Shown here piece by piece: positions 24,408 to 38,104 of a stretch of DNA of 64,000 nucleotides. The DNA is taken from positions 4,340,001 to 4,404,000 of the forward strand of contig NC_079978.1 of NCBI RefSeq assembly GCF_029852145.1. Reading direction: 5' to 3'. How positions within the stretch are numbered: position 1 is the first letter of the stretch; every line of letters begins with the position of its first letter. The position numbers and the translations under genes are program-made. The stretch comes from Microplitis mediator. Lineage: Eukaryota; Arthropoda; Insecta; Hymenoptera; Braconidae. The notes under the pieces are model-generated. The model did no database searches. It was not told where the DNA came from and saw only the letters and a list, made by a program, of their open reading frames with translations.

Positions 24408-26061
24408 GTCACTTGCTCGTCGTTGTCGTCGTCTTGTCTCTCGATTCACTGTCGTATAAATTCCAACAGTTATATCCCGCTCTCGGTTGGATGCCCACGG
24501 CAGTGCAGAAGCTGAGGGGCAGTAGAAGAAGCCACGTCGTGTCTTTCATTACTCTCACTCGCGCCGGTTCCTCTCATCTCATTTCCCCGTACCTACATAC
24601 TCACTTTTCACCAATTCCCGTTTTCTCTTCTCTTCATATATATATATGTCTACATATATATTTACTTTTATCTCCATCTCTGTTTTACGTAACTCTCATT
24701 TTAATGATTGACCTGTAATGCATTTGCCAGAAACCTCTCACTCACTAAAATACAACTTTTTTTATTTTTATTTTCTTTTCTTTTTTAATTAAAATTTTTT
24801 TTTTATGTTATCTCGGCAATAATTTTAAAATACGATTTCGTAACCTCATTGGATTGTAGAGATTTGATGCGCCGGTTCATTAAAGAAAAAAAAATGTTTT
24901 AATGTTACTTATCGATCGCGGTATGTATGTTGCATGTGTACAAAGCTTTAAAAAAGGAAAAAAAAAATTATCTATCCGGTTATTTTTTACATGCGTATAG
25001 GCCTATTTAGATATCTTCTGTAATGTTAACGACCCCATTAATTTAATGCTCAATATTGTATATAAACATGTATCTGTAAGTCCATTTATTTTTTACCTAA
25101 TTAATAATTAATTACTCTTTAATAATTTAAAAAAAAAAAACGATAATTGCTTTGCAATTGTAACTGTATTTTATTTGAAATAATGTTGTAATAATTTTGT
25201 TAGCGGCACAATTGAAAATCTGACGTAATTGCATATTAATTGAAGTATTAATTAAAATTGTTATTAATTTTGGTTTACGAACAATCGATTTTTTAAAAAT
25301 ATATCAGCTTTGTAAGAGTGAATAGTAGTAACAAATTAACAGAATTATTTTGTTTCGGAGTACAACCATGGCATTTAATTATTACAACATATGTTTAATT
25401 ACCCCTGAGTATTGTTTTCATTATAACGAAAAAAAAAAACCATAATGTTATTTATACATGAAATATTTATTACGTTCCGGAAGTATAATCTGTACTAATA
25501 AATATGGTTTCATATTTAATGTACATACATACATAATTATTATCTTAAATTTATATGAATTTAATGGTAAAATTTATCATTTTTTTTTTAATTATCTATT
25601 AATTAATAATTTATGAGAACGTTCTTTTTAATAAATAAATTTAAATTGTCTCGCCTTAACCTTGTCAGTTGCGTCACACGTGCACTGAGTGTAACAATAG
25701 CAAGTGTCGTGTTAACGGTAAAATAAGTAGATTTACGGGGAATCTAGATCAAAGAAACGTGTATATAAATATATAAAGAAGACAACTATTCTTATACTAC
25801 TTACATATATAATTCTGTAAAAAACTGTCAGTACATGATTATCGTACAATACAAAACTGCTAAAAAATAATATAAAAATAACTTGCATACATATATGTAT
25901 ATTAAAGTGATAAGTTTGTCACGTGAGTGCATCAATGCGTGATTTGATCGATTCAAGATGCCAACAATTCGTCCTCGAGCAGGGTAGAATAAAAAAAAAT
26001 AACAGAAATTCCGTTGGAATGCATATATAACAGTTGTGTATATGTATATGTATATGTATAG

Positions 26062-26065
<4 letters not shown>

Positions 26066-26116
<51 letters not shown>
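26066..26116. repeat. TA microsatellite
   Basis: About 25 consecutive TA units, preceded by TATG/TATA variants from about 26037. Confidence 0.9.
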
Positions 26117-26119
<3 letters not shown>

Positions 26120-26427
26120 CACATGTGAGTAGCGGTAGAAAAGTCGTGCGCTTGAACGAGTCACGCTCGATATCGATCAAGTCTCAAGAGAGTAGGTGCA
26201 ATATTTATGACCCACTTTATGAGCCACTGCAAGAGTCTCAAAGGATATACAAGTCGTCTGATGTGCCATTCAAGTCTGTATCAAGGACGTTTTTAAAGAT
26301 CATACACTTGAAATACACATCTTATTAAACGCTTTGTCAATTATATATAAAACGTTATAATGTCAATTTTATCCCTTTTAAATGGCCCACTTGTGTGGTT
26401 CACTGTGGAGTTTAAATGCGCATGTAT

Positions 26428-26428
<1 letters not shown>

Positions 26429-26466
<38 letters not shown>
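26429..26466. repeat. GT microsatellite
   Basis: About 18 consecutive GT units. Confidence 0.9.
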
Positions 26467-26467
<1 letters not shown>

Positions 26468-27641
26468 CAGTCGACGAGTTTATTCTCATCTCATAAATTC
26501 TCCATTCACTTCATTGCTATGTAACACTGTAATGTGTAACGAAGCAACTATGTGTGTGTATGTGTTTTTTTAAAGCAATTTAATCAAAAAATTATTTTAT
26601 CGCTTATATAACAAAACGAGGAACGTGTATTTTAATTTTTGAACCATTTTAATTCGTTATTGCGAGTAATAAACTCAAGGTCTTTTGCGGGATGGAAAAA
26701 TAAAAAAGAAATTAAAAAATATAGTATGGAGTATAGAGATAAAAAAGGGAGTAGTAAATTCATTTAAGTCGAGGCGAATTGGACGCTCTATTCGTTGTAC
26801 GGAATTCAAAAATTTTTTTAGTTATTTTTCTTGACTGTATTTTTATTTCATCTTTCTCAATGCCTTTGCGCCCTTTTTTTTATCTCACTCACTCTTTATA
26901 AGTTTCTACGACGTATTTATTTGAAGAGGTCCCGCCAGGATCTCAAGGATTCGTTGATCTTCCAAGACGTTTCTTATTTTATTTTTTCTCTTTTCGTCGT
27001 TTTTGTGTTACTTTTTTTTTTTTATTTTTACTCCCAGCCTCTGTCTCACTCTCGTATACACAGAGTAGGTTATAAAACTACACCAAGTTCTTATTCAGCC
27101 GTTGTTAACGTTCTTCGTCGGCTTGTTGCTACTCTTCCTCCACTCTCTTTGCTTGCTCACAACATAAATCTTGACCGCAACGGTCGAGCCGACGAGTTTC
27201 AGAGTAAAAGGCCTCGCACTCCTCTCATCTTTTTTTACCATCTCGCTCTTTCGTTCTCGCGGCCTCTATACATCTACACTTACTACACTCGTTTAAAAGC
27301 TAACGCATATCCGTTTGACTTCATCACGTGTGTTCCTTTAAATTTCTCGCGTTCGAAATTAAAATAAAAAATATATTTATATTGTACATATATATATCCA
27401 TACATATAAATATTAACTTTTTTTTCTCACGTTTTTTAAGTCGTACCGAACAACTGACCCAATGATTCTACGAATACGGCGATATATTTATATTTAATAT
27501 ATGTATTTAATTTATTTTTTTTTTTTAATGTTCATTTCGAAATTATACAAATCATGAACGTGATGATAAGTGAACATGAAATTATGCAGAAAAATTTTTT
27601 AAATTTATTTTACAAATAAAATTTTACTTTTCAGTATTTAA

Positions 27642-28465
27642 AAGGACGTTCTTGCGCGGCTGGTGAGTCAAATGGAGGATAACTGTTTCAAATTTAATTT
27701 CGAGGCTATTAAATTTTTAAAAATATCTCAATGATTTATCAACTTTTTTGAACTATCATGTATCTGAAAATCGTAACGTTCTTCGCGCAATGAAAAAAAA
27801 ATTGGCAGTAAAAATTGTACTGGATCACTAGGTTTCTTAAACGTTTCACATATGAATGCTGTTATGTCGACCGAAAATCTTGTCACCCCCAATCACCGGA
27901 ACTGCCTCTTAAGGGGTAGCGGTAATTGATTTTCAATTCAATTTAATTTACGGACAAACACTAGAAACCTAAAATAGAGAGTCTTTAGCGTTTTTTAAAA
28001 TCTTAACAGAGGGCTAGAAATTTCGTATTTTCAAAAATTCTAATTCGTCTCCGAGAAAAATTGTTTTAAAATTCTCATTTACTCAACGAGTGCAACAAAG
28101 ACAGTCCCGTTTATTTTTCTGAGTGTGAGAAAGAGGTCCGGTAGCGTATCCCCTTAAGCTGTCAAATTACATAAATTTTTTTAATTTTCACGAAAAACGT
28201 TTCGATCTTCAGGTACATGAACTATCGGTTCTAAGCCTCACGCAAGAATGAGTGTAAATGTAGCAGGCATACAACTTTTTGATTACATATAAAAAAATTA
28301 AATAATTGAAATAATAAAATTTAAAAAAATACGTATACTGATTTTTGAATTCTCTAATCATGAATTTTTTTATTTTTATTTTATAAACATTTTAATTTAT
28401 TATTTGAAAATTTTAAAAATTGTCAGATGACCGCTAACTTTACTATCACGCAAGAACGTCCTCAA
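27642..28465. repeat. TIR element C carrying a nested family A copy
   Basis: AAGGACGTTCTTGCG at the left end and CGCAAGAACGTCCT at the right end are inverted, and GTATTTAA flanks both sides (27634-27641 and 28466-28473), a perfect 8-bp duplication. A family A element with its own duplication sits inside. Confidence 0.7.
27758..28218. repeat. MITE family A, copy 3 (long form)
   Basis: Left end ATGTATCTGAAAATCG, right end CGATCTTCAGGTACAT, perfect 8-bp duplication GAACTATC (27750-27757 and 28219-28226). At 461 bp it is about twice the usual length, with additional internal sequence at about 27925-28150. That extra part may be a further insertion or a remnant of a longer parent element. Confidence 0.8.
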
Positions 28466-28473
28466 GTATTTAA

Positions 28474-28919
28474 TTTTTTTTACGAAAATTGCTTTCTTAT
28501 TGAAGATAAAAAGTAATGTAATTTTAAAGTCAAAATTATTGTTATTGTCAAGTGTAGATATAAAGATATATTTTATCTAAACATTAACGGTACAGTGGTC
28601 AATAATTTGAGGATTAAAAGGACACTGGAGTCAGCGAGTGCAACGTTAATCGTTTAAAAGTGCTCCGTGGGTCGTTAGACAGACTGAAAATCCGGAATTG
28701 ATGGGATCGGTACATTCGAGTGTCTTTTTATTATATTTTTTTTACTTATTCTCTTTTTCACGCTGCTAGCTTGAAACGTGACCCGAAGGGACAATAGAAA
28801 ATAGTATTGACGGAGATGGTATACGCCGAAGGGCAAATGGATGAAAAAAAAATTGAACCGGGAAAATAAATAAAAAAAGCCAGAAAATTGTGGTGTAATA
28901 TGGCAATATATATCTGTGG

Positions 28920-28997
<78 letters not shown>

Positions 28998-31900
28998 ATG
29001 TTTATATAGAAGACGGGTTAGTGAAAGGATGAATAACTGTTAGTTATTTTCAATTTTCACCTTTATTACACACATTTTACCTACGAGAATATTAAATTCA
29101 CTGTTGATGTTAAATCCATAGTTACATATATATTTATATATTAGTATAGTATTTTATTAACATCTCAATAACGGTTATTCGTATGTTATAATTATCATAA
29201 ATACCTTGATAACAAGTAAACTGTATGTATAGACAGACGTGTATGTATACTAAAGTTTTGTTTTATCAGATAAACAGTTAAATGAATCGTGAGATAAAAT
29301 TTAAACGTAAAATTTATATTTGTATAGTATGGCATTTATTTTGTGAAACCATATATTCGAAAAGTAATTTCAATGCGCGGGTTAATAATTTATATTTAAA
29401 TAAAATTTACTTAAAAATTTTACTGTATTAGACTTGAGTTTTAAAATACCGTATGCAAGTATGCAGTTTTTATTTTTAGATAAATATATATGTATGTATA
29501 TTTTTAGAACAAAGCAGAATATTTTTATACGGTCGTTGCATTTAGATCGAGTTATTGAAGTAGGAAAATATATCTGTGGGAAGTATGTATAAGGGTTGTG
29601 CGGGTTGTACATGTTGTTGGAAATAGAGGAAATTTAGGCATGTATGGATAGAGGAGCATAAAATATTGTAGTGTAAAAGAGTGTTGGGGAAGGGAGTAGT
29701 AAAGAGAAGTTGAAGTTGAATAAGAGGGTGGAGTGAGAGTAGCTAACTTGGCTGTTCTATAACGTTGTGGACATGAGTCTCCGCTTTTGCCCTCTATACT
29801 TGCCCTTTTCCTCTCTCCTTTATGTGTATTATATACCATACACCATATATATGTATATATGTTCTGCATTGTACTTTCCCGTATCAAACGAGGCGAAGCA
29901 CTACGACCGGAAGAGTCCGAGTGCAGTGGAAAAGAAAAAGATTCTTCAGCATCTGCTATTATGGTGAAAAAAAAATGTTTTTTTTTACTTGTAGTCATTG
30001 ACTAAAACTGTAATTAATTTTATTCTATTCTATTCATTTCTTCTATAAAATAAAAAAACAAATTTCGAGACAATTTTTATGAAAAATTTTGATATTTGGT
30101 ACTTTTTTAACATCACAATCTTCCTGAGACATATATAGATATATATATATATATATAAAAGTTGTAGAAGCGAATCGCAGTAGGATCGTGACGTAAATGC
30201 CAAATATACATTCGCGCGACTACTCTCCGTGGAGTATAACCAGAATGAGTGTGGAGAAGTAGGGAAAATATATATGAAAAGAAAGACGAAAGAAGTATAA
30301 GAAGTATAAGAAGAGAAGGAGTTTGCGTGCAGAGAAATGAACGTTGTTGCAAAGAGTGAGGACGGTCGATACCACCCGGTTGTTCGTCGTCGTCCTCGTC
30401 GTCGTTGTTGTGGAGTTGAGTTGTCCGTGCGTGTTGCTTACAATAACCGGCTAACAGGCTACGGTAACTACTGCACGACTATATACACTTATTCGTCGAT
30501 GAGCAACGTGGTAAAAGAGAGTCATTGCCACCGTGAAGGTGACGTGTGTTACTAAAATAAATTTACACAAGTTGTATTAATAAAAGTATGTTGGAAAGTA
30601 ACAATGAATTAAAATACCTAGAGAAAGTACGTAACAGATTAATAAAAATATAACGTACAATGAAATGGAGTGAGTAGAATAAGTACTGATATCTACTCCA
30701 GTATATATATGTGGTATAAAATGTTATAGAAAATGAACAAATCTTTCTGTTATTTTCTATTTTATTCTATATAGATTTATAAGAGACCATCTCTCATGTC
30801 ATTTCATTTTGGTCGTTCGTTTTATTATTTTATTTTTCTTTATTACTATATATCACTTTATACTTCTTACGGATAAATTTTGCCGTGTGTGCTTGTCGCA
30901 TTATATTAAATTGATTGACACGGAAAATAAAATTCGATTGCCGTAAAAGAATACGTTTTTTTTTTTTTTCTATTTATATATAAAATTCATCGTGTTATCA
31001 AGTAAAAGTAAAGTGTTCAACATTTACGCGTTTTAAATATTTATAAATTTAAATAAAATAAACTGCTGAGAATCGATAATGAGTAATTAAGAACTAAACA
31101 CTCGATTACAAATTAAGATTATTCTTTATTTAAATATTTTGTTTATTTATTTATTGGTTAATTGAATAATATTATTAACAACGGTATTAATGTAATATAA
31201 CGTAATTAAAATAAATTAAACAGCAATTAATAAATACTCATTAAAATGAGCGTTAAATATTATTTTTATCGGTTGACTTTTAAATTAAGACGAAGAACTG
31301 GGCTGAGATAATTTTTTATTTTTTTTAATACGTTCAGATAACGATAACGAATAAATAAAATTAATCCTGGGCGGTTGTTTTAAAGTAAATAAGGTTATTC
31401 TACTTTTAAAAATCTACCGCTTTATTTTTATTTTATTTATTTATTTATTTATTCAATTACAATTTATTATTTTATTTAACTCGACTCATTATTCTCTCAT
31501 TTGTCTTATTCTTGTATTCATCGTAGTGTGTACATAGACATTAATCGAGTCAACTGTCGTCACTTTGCTCGTTTTACTTTTATATTATATATATAGTAGC
31601 AATATTCCCGCCGTTTTACTGTGTGCCAATTAAATTTCTTGCAATGTAAAATATTTCGTATAGAAAAATTAACAATTTATCATATAAATTTGCTTAAAAA
31701 ACCTAAATAAAATTTTTCGAGTTTATTTTGTTCCGAGTGAGAGACTGAAAGTAACAGAACACGAAAAACCTTCTTTAGAAAACACTGAATCTTACGGTAC
31801 ACTAATAGAAATAAATATTTATGCTCAGAACAGTTTCCCTTTAGAATTATTTTTTGCTACCTATATATTTTGGTTAAGAAAAATTTATAAAACTCAATTT

Positions 31901-32047
31901 AAAGTGGATAAAATTTTTTTTATGGTGTCAATGACTTCGTGATTCAAAAATTTATATAGACATACTCGTGATAAATATTGAGAAATTGACTTTTACAATC
32001 GATAAATATTTTTGTGTGTGGGCTAGCACACGCACAAAAAAACATCT
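28474..32047. other. Gene-free intron-like region
   Basis: No supported gene. TG microsatellite at 28921-28996; GC-richer islands at about 28610-28820, 29600-29960 and 30170-30560. The remainder is AT-rich. Confidence 0.4.
28921..28996. repeat. TG microsatellite
   Basis: About 37 consecutive TG units. On the minus strand it gives an artefactual His-Thr ORF. Confidence 0.95.
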
Positions 32048-32055
32048 TATTTAAT

Positions 32056-32279
32056 ATGTACTTGGAGATCGGAACGTTTTTCGCATAACGAAAATTTCAA
32101 AAATTTATGAAATTCGACTGCTTGAGGGGAAGTTTCGGAGTTAAAGGTTGGCTTAGGATTTTCGGCTGACATATTAGCATCTACTTGCGAAACATTTCAG
32201 AAATCTAGTCATTCAGTAGATTTTTTACGTTCCAAATTTTTTTTCGTAGAGCGAAAAACGTTACGATCTTTAGGTACAT
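32056..32279. repeat. MITE family A, copy 4
   Basis: ATGTACTTGGAGATCGGAAC at the left, TTACGATCTTTAGGTACAT at the right, perfect 8-bp duplication TATTTAAT (32048-32055 and 32280-32287). 224 bp, non-coding. Confidence 0.85.
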
Positions 32280-32296
32280 TATTTAATAACATCAAC

Positions 32297-32507
32297 TAGC
32301 GTAGAAGTAGCATTTGTGGCCACTGCTCCATTTTTGGATATTTAATACTCTATTTTAATCAATAAGAAGTATAAAATAAAATTCCCATGGCAATAGAGTG
32401 ATAAGAGTGTTTTTGCACATCTCTTCTAAATTAATTATGTCACTGCGTCTTTTAAAAATAATTTTATTTCAATTTTTCGAGTTTCCAATAACAATACTTC
32501 TACCCTA
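32297..32507. repeat. TIR element E, copy 1
   Basis: Left end TAGCGTAGAAGTAGCATTTG, right end ACTTCTACCCTA. The body (GGCCACTGCTCCATTTTTGG, GTCACTGCGTCTTTTA) recurs at 55.04-55.46 kb. It directly follows family A copy 4. Confidence 0.65.
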
Positions 32508-32838
32508 AATTTACTTTATTGGTTTTTATACAATTTCTACTCCAATTTAATTATCTTATTGCGAATATATATATGTATATTAATGATCAATTAAAATAAA
32601 ATTGAATAAATATTTGATATTGGAACATAATATACATATAAATTTGTTCTATTTAATGTTAATATTTTTTTTATTGATCGGAAGTTTATAAGAAGCAATA
32701 AAGCAATGATCTGGTGAAATATATATATATATATATAATACTAGAATACACACTAGTGAAGAGGATAGTCAAGGACGCGAATCTTTAACAATTTCCTGTC
32801 GTTTGTCGCGGGCACACGTTCACACGCGCCATACTATA

Positions 32839-32869
<31 letters not shown>

Positions 32870-35788
32870 TGAACCGCTCCTCTTCTATCTACTCTATACC
32901 TCTACAACTAAAACGTCAGATCGTGATGGTGTAGTGTGTATGTTGCAGCCGTTTGTTGCTTGCTCTCAAGGACAAAGTTTGCTGACGTAACGTCGCACGA
33001 GGTCGACAATTGCACACCTTGTTACCTCTATAAGGCTTCGTATTTACAGACAATTTACTTGCTTCGAATTTTTTATTAATCGTTTGCTAATTAATCAGCT
33101 TTTAAAATATTATTCAATCACAGGAAACTTTAAATGTATAATAATAAATACATTTAATTATTAGTAATGAGTTTTATTAAAGGTGTAATGGTTTAAAAAT
33201 TGGTGAGATTGGAAAGTGAATGGAAGACGGGTCATTGAGGTTAATCAATAGCTAGTCAACTGTCCAAGTTGTTCGATTAACGGATTCAGTAATTATCCCG
33301 TGAAACGGTACAGCACTAATTCCTCTGTTTCACTTGCAACACGGCTTGACCGTGATGACCGGGACAAAGCAGACCCGAACTTTCATACCGTCTATCTTAC
33401 TCTCTCCATATATAATTGTATATATGTATACTGTACTCATCCAACAGAACAGAGTAATATTAGTAGTGGAGAGTAGAGTGGATCAGCCCAATCACAAACC
33501 CGTTCCGCCGGATATCGGCTGGCACTCTTGTCTTGTCTTGCTTACTTGCTTGCTTGTGTTACTTATTCTTTTTTTCCCCCTTTTTTCTTTTTGTTTCCTT
33601 ATCCCGTTCTCACGTGCCTGGCTTTACTTATATGTTGTTTTGTTGGATACCGAGAAGTCTTAGTACTTTGATATCAAGTTTGTCAGCAGACAATTCGTAA
33701 TTTAAATTAATCGTTTTAGTTTTTTTTTCAAAAATTTAAAGGCGGTAATCAAATTTATTTTATGGATTAAATTTTTTTTTATGTAATTTAATTAGTGTTT
33801 AAAATTTTTTTTAAAATCTCAAATATTTACTGGCGATCTCAAGTCGTTGGTATTTTTGTTTTTCTGTAACCTTTACTTTGAAATCCCTCAGGTAGAACCT
33901 AATCATAAATTAGCAAATGACTAAAACTTTTGGGTAGAATTCAAAATTAGGATCTGTACTGTACTACTTACTGCCTATTTAAACTCAAAATAATATTTCC
34001 CAGGTAATAATCCGTCGGGTCTTTATATTACTACTGCAGATGTACTTACAGAAGAGTAGTGTCATAAAATAAAGTAAAAAGAATATAAAAATTTTTTTTT
34101 CATTTGTACTCTCGGTTTTTCGAAGTACTCACTGCAGTAAAATATTATAATTAAGTTAAAACGGCATTAGTTAAATTTAAATTTAACAATTTCTTCGGTC
34201 ATTATAAATACATAAACCGTCTTATCTACTTGGCAGTGACATATCTAAAGCTCGGTGCGCGTGACAGAAATAATAAATAAACGTCAAAATAATATTTATA
34301 CATACATACATACATTCATAAAGCAAAAACTAATCACATGTTCTTACATTCAGAAATAATAATAGTGTTAAATAATCAATACGAGTTATTGTAATTAATT
34401 TGTTCGTATAGTCATATAAATACAATTTATTCATTAACAATTAATTATAAATACAATGTGTATATTACCAACAAAAGCGGTAGTTTTATAAATATATTGA
34501 AAATGGGGGTGATATTTTCTTTCGCGAGATTGGTAAAATACAAGTTTAGTCTCGACTGCCTACCCATCGACCCGTCAAAATGCCAGGGCGAGAAACGTTC
34601 GTGCAACGTGAGCCTCTGAGCACAATGTTGGTCGTTTAGTCGACGAGGGTTCATTCGCTAGTTCGTCGGTCGGTTGGTTGGTTGGTCGGTCGGGCCTCCC
34701 GCGCTTGCGACGACCGGGGAGTTTGTTCACAACTGCAGCCGCACCCTCAGGCCCTTACCCGCGTCCTCGTTCATTCCCTGTTGCTATACTGTACCCATAC
34801 CTATGCCATGCCATACCCTACCATGTCTAACTATGTACTGCTCTCTTGCTTTCTCTCTATGTACTGTTCCATATACATCTATCTATCCATCTATCTATCA
34901 TTTCTCTCTGTCTTTTACACTCTCAACTCTCTACTCTCTATTCCATTGTACTCAATTCTACTCTTTTCGTCTGGTTCTGCTTCTGTTCCTGCTCCTGCTG
35001 CTGCTGCTGCTAGAACTCTCACTGTATATGTATCTACCCTTGCTGCTATGGTATGTTCTGCAGTACTATGGGTCTCTTATTCCATTCCGGTCTCCCTCGG
35101 TTGAGGAGGACGTCGACCCTTCTGTTCGCAGTAGCAGTAGTGTGTTGCCTTCACTACGACGATAAAATAATCGCGCAAACCAGCCCGATTACCCGGTTGA
35201 TTTCATCAAATCTAATTTCACTCAATTTTCCCTTCCATTTTTATTTATATTATAAATTAAAAAGACAATAAATTTTTTATTTATCTATTTAATCAAGATT
35301 TTTATTCATTTACTCCTTGTAATACGGTTTATTTTTTTTTCTCATTAATTCAATGCGGGCTTGCAGGAAGTCGATGTGGGTTTTTGATAGTTGTAAAGTT
35401 TTTTTTTTGTCTCACTATAAATGTTTGTTTTTCTTCTTTTTTACCAGTCATTTTGTATTTGTTTGAGCTCTTGTTTTCCCGCGTACGATTTTATTTCTTT
35501 TTATTTTATGGTATTATAATTTATATCTTTTTTTTTTTTTTTTTTCAATGCCACTGTCTGTTGATGTATTACGACAGATAATCGGCTGAGAGTACTCGCA
35601 CCAGCTCACCACCTTGTTCATTCATTTATTATTTTAAATGGAGCCGGGCCATGTGTATTTCACTTCGCTTCACGGCATTGACCAATGACGGCGATAATAT
35701 TTTTTACAGACTTTAGGTGTGCACGTATGCACTCCCCTATTTCATTTTTTGAAATAAAATAGTAGATTTGATTAACAGTACATACGTG
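32508..35788. other. Gene-free intron-like region
   Basis: No supported gene. TA run at about 32842-32869; GC-richer islands at about 32930-33060, 33190-33680 and 34540-35180. The last begins with a GGTTGGTC-type repeat near 34670. Confidence 0.4.
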
Positions 35789-35967
35789 CACTGTAAAAAA
35801 TCGAGAGTGAATTCGGAGTGATTTAGGATTTTATTTAAATCCAAATTCACTCGGAGTCTCGGAGTTTAAAAAAAAAATCACTTCGCATACGGAGTAAATT
35901 CGGAGTTTGTTTTTTCCGAATTCCCTCCGGATTTAATATGCATTCACTCTGAAAATTTTTCACAGTG
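35789..35967. repeat. MITE-like element family B, copy 3
   Basis: CACTGTAAAAAAT at the left end and TTTTTCACAGTG at the right end are inverted. The interior carries the family's GGAGT/ACTCC motifs. At 179 bp it is shorter than the other copies. No clear target duplication. Confidence 0.7.
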
Positions 35968-37738
35968 TAGTCAAAGATTTGAAGGCTGAAGAAATATATA
36001 TGTATTTTTTTTTTGAGTGCATCGCAGATATTGATCTTCACGAACAGAGAGACGTGTGAAATAATTAAGCTGAGGGACTTGATAATTATAATTTACGTTT
36101 ACAATCTTTAGCTTTTAAATTTTAGTTTCCATAAATTATTTAAATAACTTGTGCATAATTCGTCATTTTTAAAAATACAAATTAACACAAACATAAAAAT
36201 TATTATTAGTCAAATTCATGTTTATAAATAAACATATATTTGAAGCATTGATTACCGTATACACAAAAGTATTTTATTTTTTCTTAGACTATACGGTCCA
36301 TTTATATATTATTTTTTTTTTCTCTACTATTTTCTTACGTAAAAGTCCCAGCAACTGTAGACATTACACTGTACTTTACTCAGTACCATGGCACAAAGTA
36401 TGAGTGTATTGTTTTCAGAGAAAAACAACATTTCTCTTTACGCTATAAATTCGTGTCTATCCTTTATACCCTCTCGTTTTCTCCTCTCACTATATTTTTA
36501 TTTTTCGCGCGATGTTTCTTTTTCTTTATCTATATATATATATATTTACTTGCAGCTCATGCATTTTATAACAATCACTCCTCTATACATTTATCCATCT
36601 ATCCATATATAAATTTGTTTCCCAACAACTTATTCTTTTTCATTTACTCCTTAAAATAAATACCTCTTAAAAGTATTTTTTATAAAATCCACTAGTCGTT
36701 ACTTTCGTTTCCAAATATCCTTTGACGCGCGCTAGTATCTATCTTTTCTCATTCTTATTCATTCGTTTTCTCTTTATCTAAATTCCAGTCGGAAAAACAC
36801 GCGGGAAATCTGTTCGACTTTAAAATTTCCTTAGTAATACTTTTGGAATTTCTTTTCGTCTATTCTATTGTGTCAGTAAAATAAAAATAAAAAGTAAAAC
36901 GGCTGCGACCTACACAAACACACACGCGTACATTTTTTTTACATACATATATATGTATATAAATAAATACTCGTAATGTTCCGTATGATTCATTCGATCA
37001 GAGAATTCTTCTCTTACATTATATCGTCTTGGCGAAAAAATGTATGTATGTATGTATAAAAGGACGAAATAACATAAGAAAAGAATAAGAAAAGAGGATT
37101 GATGATAATCGATGACGTCGGTAGACAGCCAATGTATACTAGCACAGAGTGTGGTAGTATAGCATCGTGAAGGTCTGGGTTCAAGCATGGAGAAGGTTGA
37201 CGGGCACGAGGTCGTGCCGATGGCGATGGTAATATCGATTTACCAGCCGTCTCTTTTATTTCTCTCTCTTATATATTTACTTTTACTCTTTATCCTCGTC
37301 TATCCACTTATCCGACTACGACGTCGAATACCAAACTCCCTATCTTTCTCTCTTGTCTTCCGCGCCTACACCATCAACTCTGAGCTCCATCACCTCTTTC
37401 TCATCCTCATACTCCTCATTCTCTTCCTTTTCACGTGTATATCACTTCGCTCAACGTAACAGGGATAAACCCTTGAACTGCTCCATCGTTACATGCTACC
37501 TTAACTCACTCACTCACTCACTCATTCTCATTCTCTTGCCTTGTAATGCTTATGCGCTGCTTCAGTCTGCCAACTCAATTCCCGGCTTTTAAAATTTCAT
37601 TTCCCAAAACTTTTATAAATTAATTTTTATATTTTTCGTCTAACTGCTTTTTTAAAATAATTTATTTAAATTAAATTTGTAACCTCCCCTTTATAAAGGC
37701 CCCGATGCCAAATTCTACTCCAACTATTATTACAATAG
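35968..37738. other. Gene-free intron-like region
   Basis: No supported gene. Pyrimidine-rich stretches at 36300-36660 and a GC-richer island at about 37090-37600. Confidence 0.4.
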
Positions 37739-38096
37739 ATTCACCTGAAGATCGGAACGATTTTCGCGCAACAAAAATGTAAAATTTATATAATTTGACT
37801 GTTTAAGGGATAGTTGGGGGTGGCCTGAAATTTTCGGCTGACATACTAGCGCATGTACGAAACATTTCAAAACTCTAGATCCAGTAGATTTCTTACTTTT
37901 CATTTTGTTTTTTGATCTTCGTTTCACAAAAAATGTTCCGAACTTCAGGTACATGACTTAAGGGGTAATTGGGGGTGTCTGTAATTTTCGGCTGACATAC
38001 TAGCATCTGTGCGAAAAATTTTAAAAATCTAGTTCCAATAGATATTTTACTTTTATATTTTCGTTCCGCGAAAAACGTTCCGATCTTCAGATACAT
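37739..38096. repeat. MITE family A, copy 5 (dimeric)
   Basis: One insertion bounded by a single perfect 8-bp duplication, TACAATAG (37731-37738 and 38097-38104). It contains one full unit (37739-37954, both TIRs) followed at once by a second unit lacking its left TIR (37955-38096). The internal junction joins a right TIR to the GACTTAAGGGG interior motif. Confidence 0.8.
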
Positions 38097-38104
38097 TACA
38101 ATAG

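Larger units (their letters stand above)
23229..27633. other. Gene-free intron-like region
   Basis: No supported gene. TC-repeat at about 24380-24408 in a pyrimidine-rich island (24340-24720), a TA-repeat at about 26066-26116, and a GT-repeat at about 26429-26466. A pyrimidine-rich island at 26830-27340 yields spurious ORFs. Confidence 0.4.

Noticed and set aside
25828..26180. Tyr-Ile repeat ORFs on the minus strand
   Set aside because: Translation of the TA microsatellite in two frames.
26831..27367. 178-residue + strand ORF, the longest in the middle region
   Set aside because: Non-ATG start, pyrimidine-rich low-complexity source, Phe/Leu/Ser-rich product with no domain.
28766..28999. Minus-strand ORF starting with His-Thr repeats
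   Set aside because: It is only the translation of the TG microsatellite.
29552..29998. 148-residue minus-strand ORF
   Set aside because: Overlaps other open frames in a GC-richer island; composition follows the purine-rich strand rather than codon structure.
34674..35165. 163- and 140-residue overlapping + strand ORFs
   Set aside because: Two frames open over the same pyrimidine-rich simple sequence, low complexity, no family resemblance.
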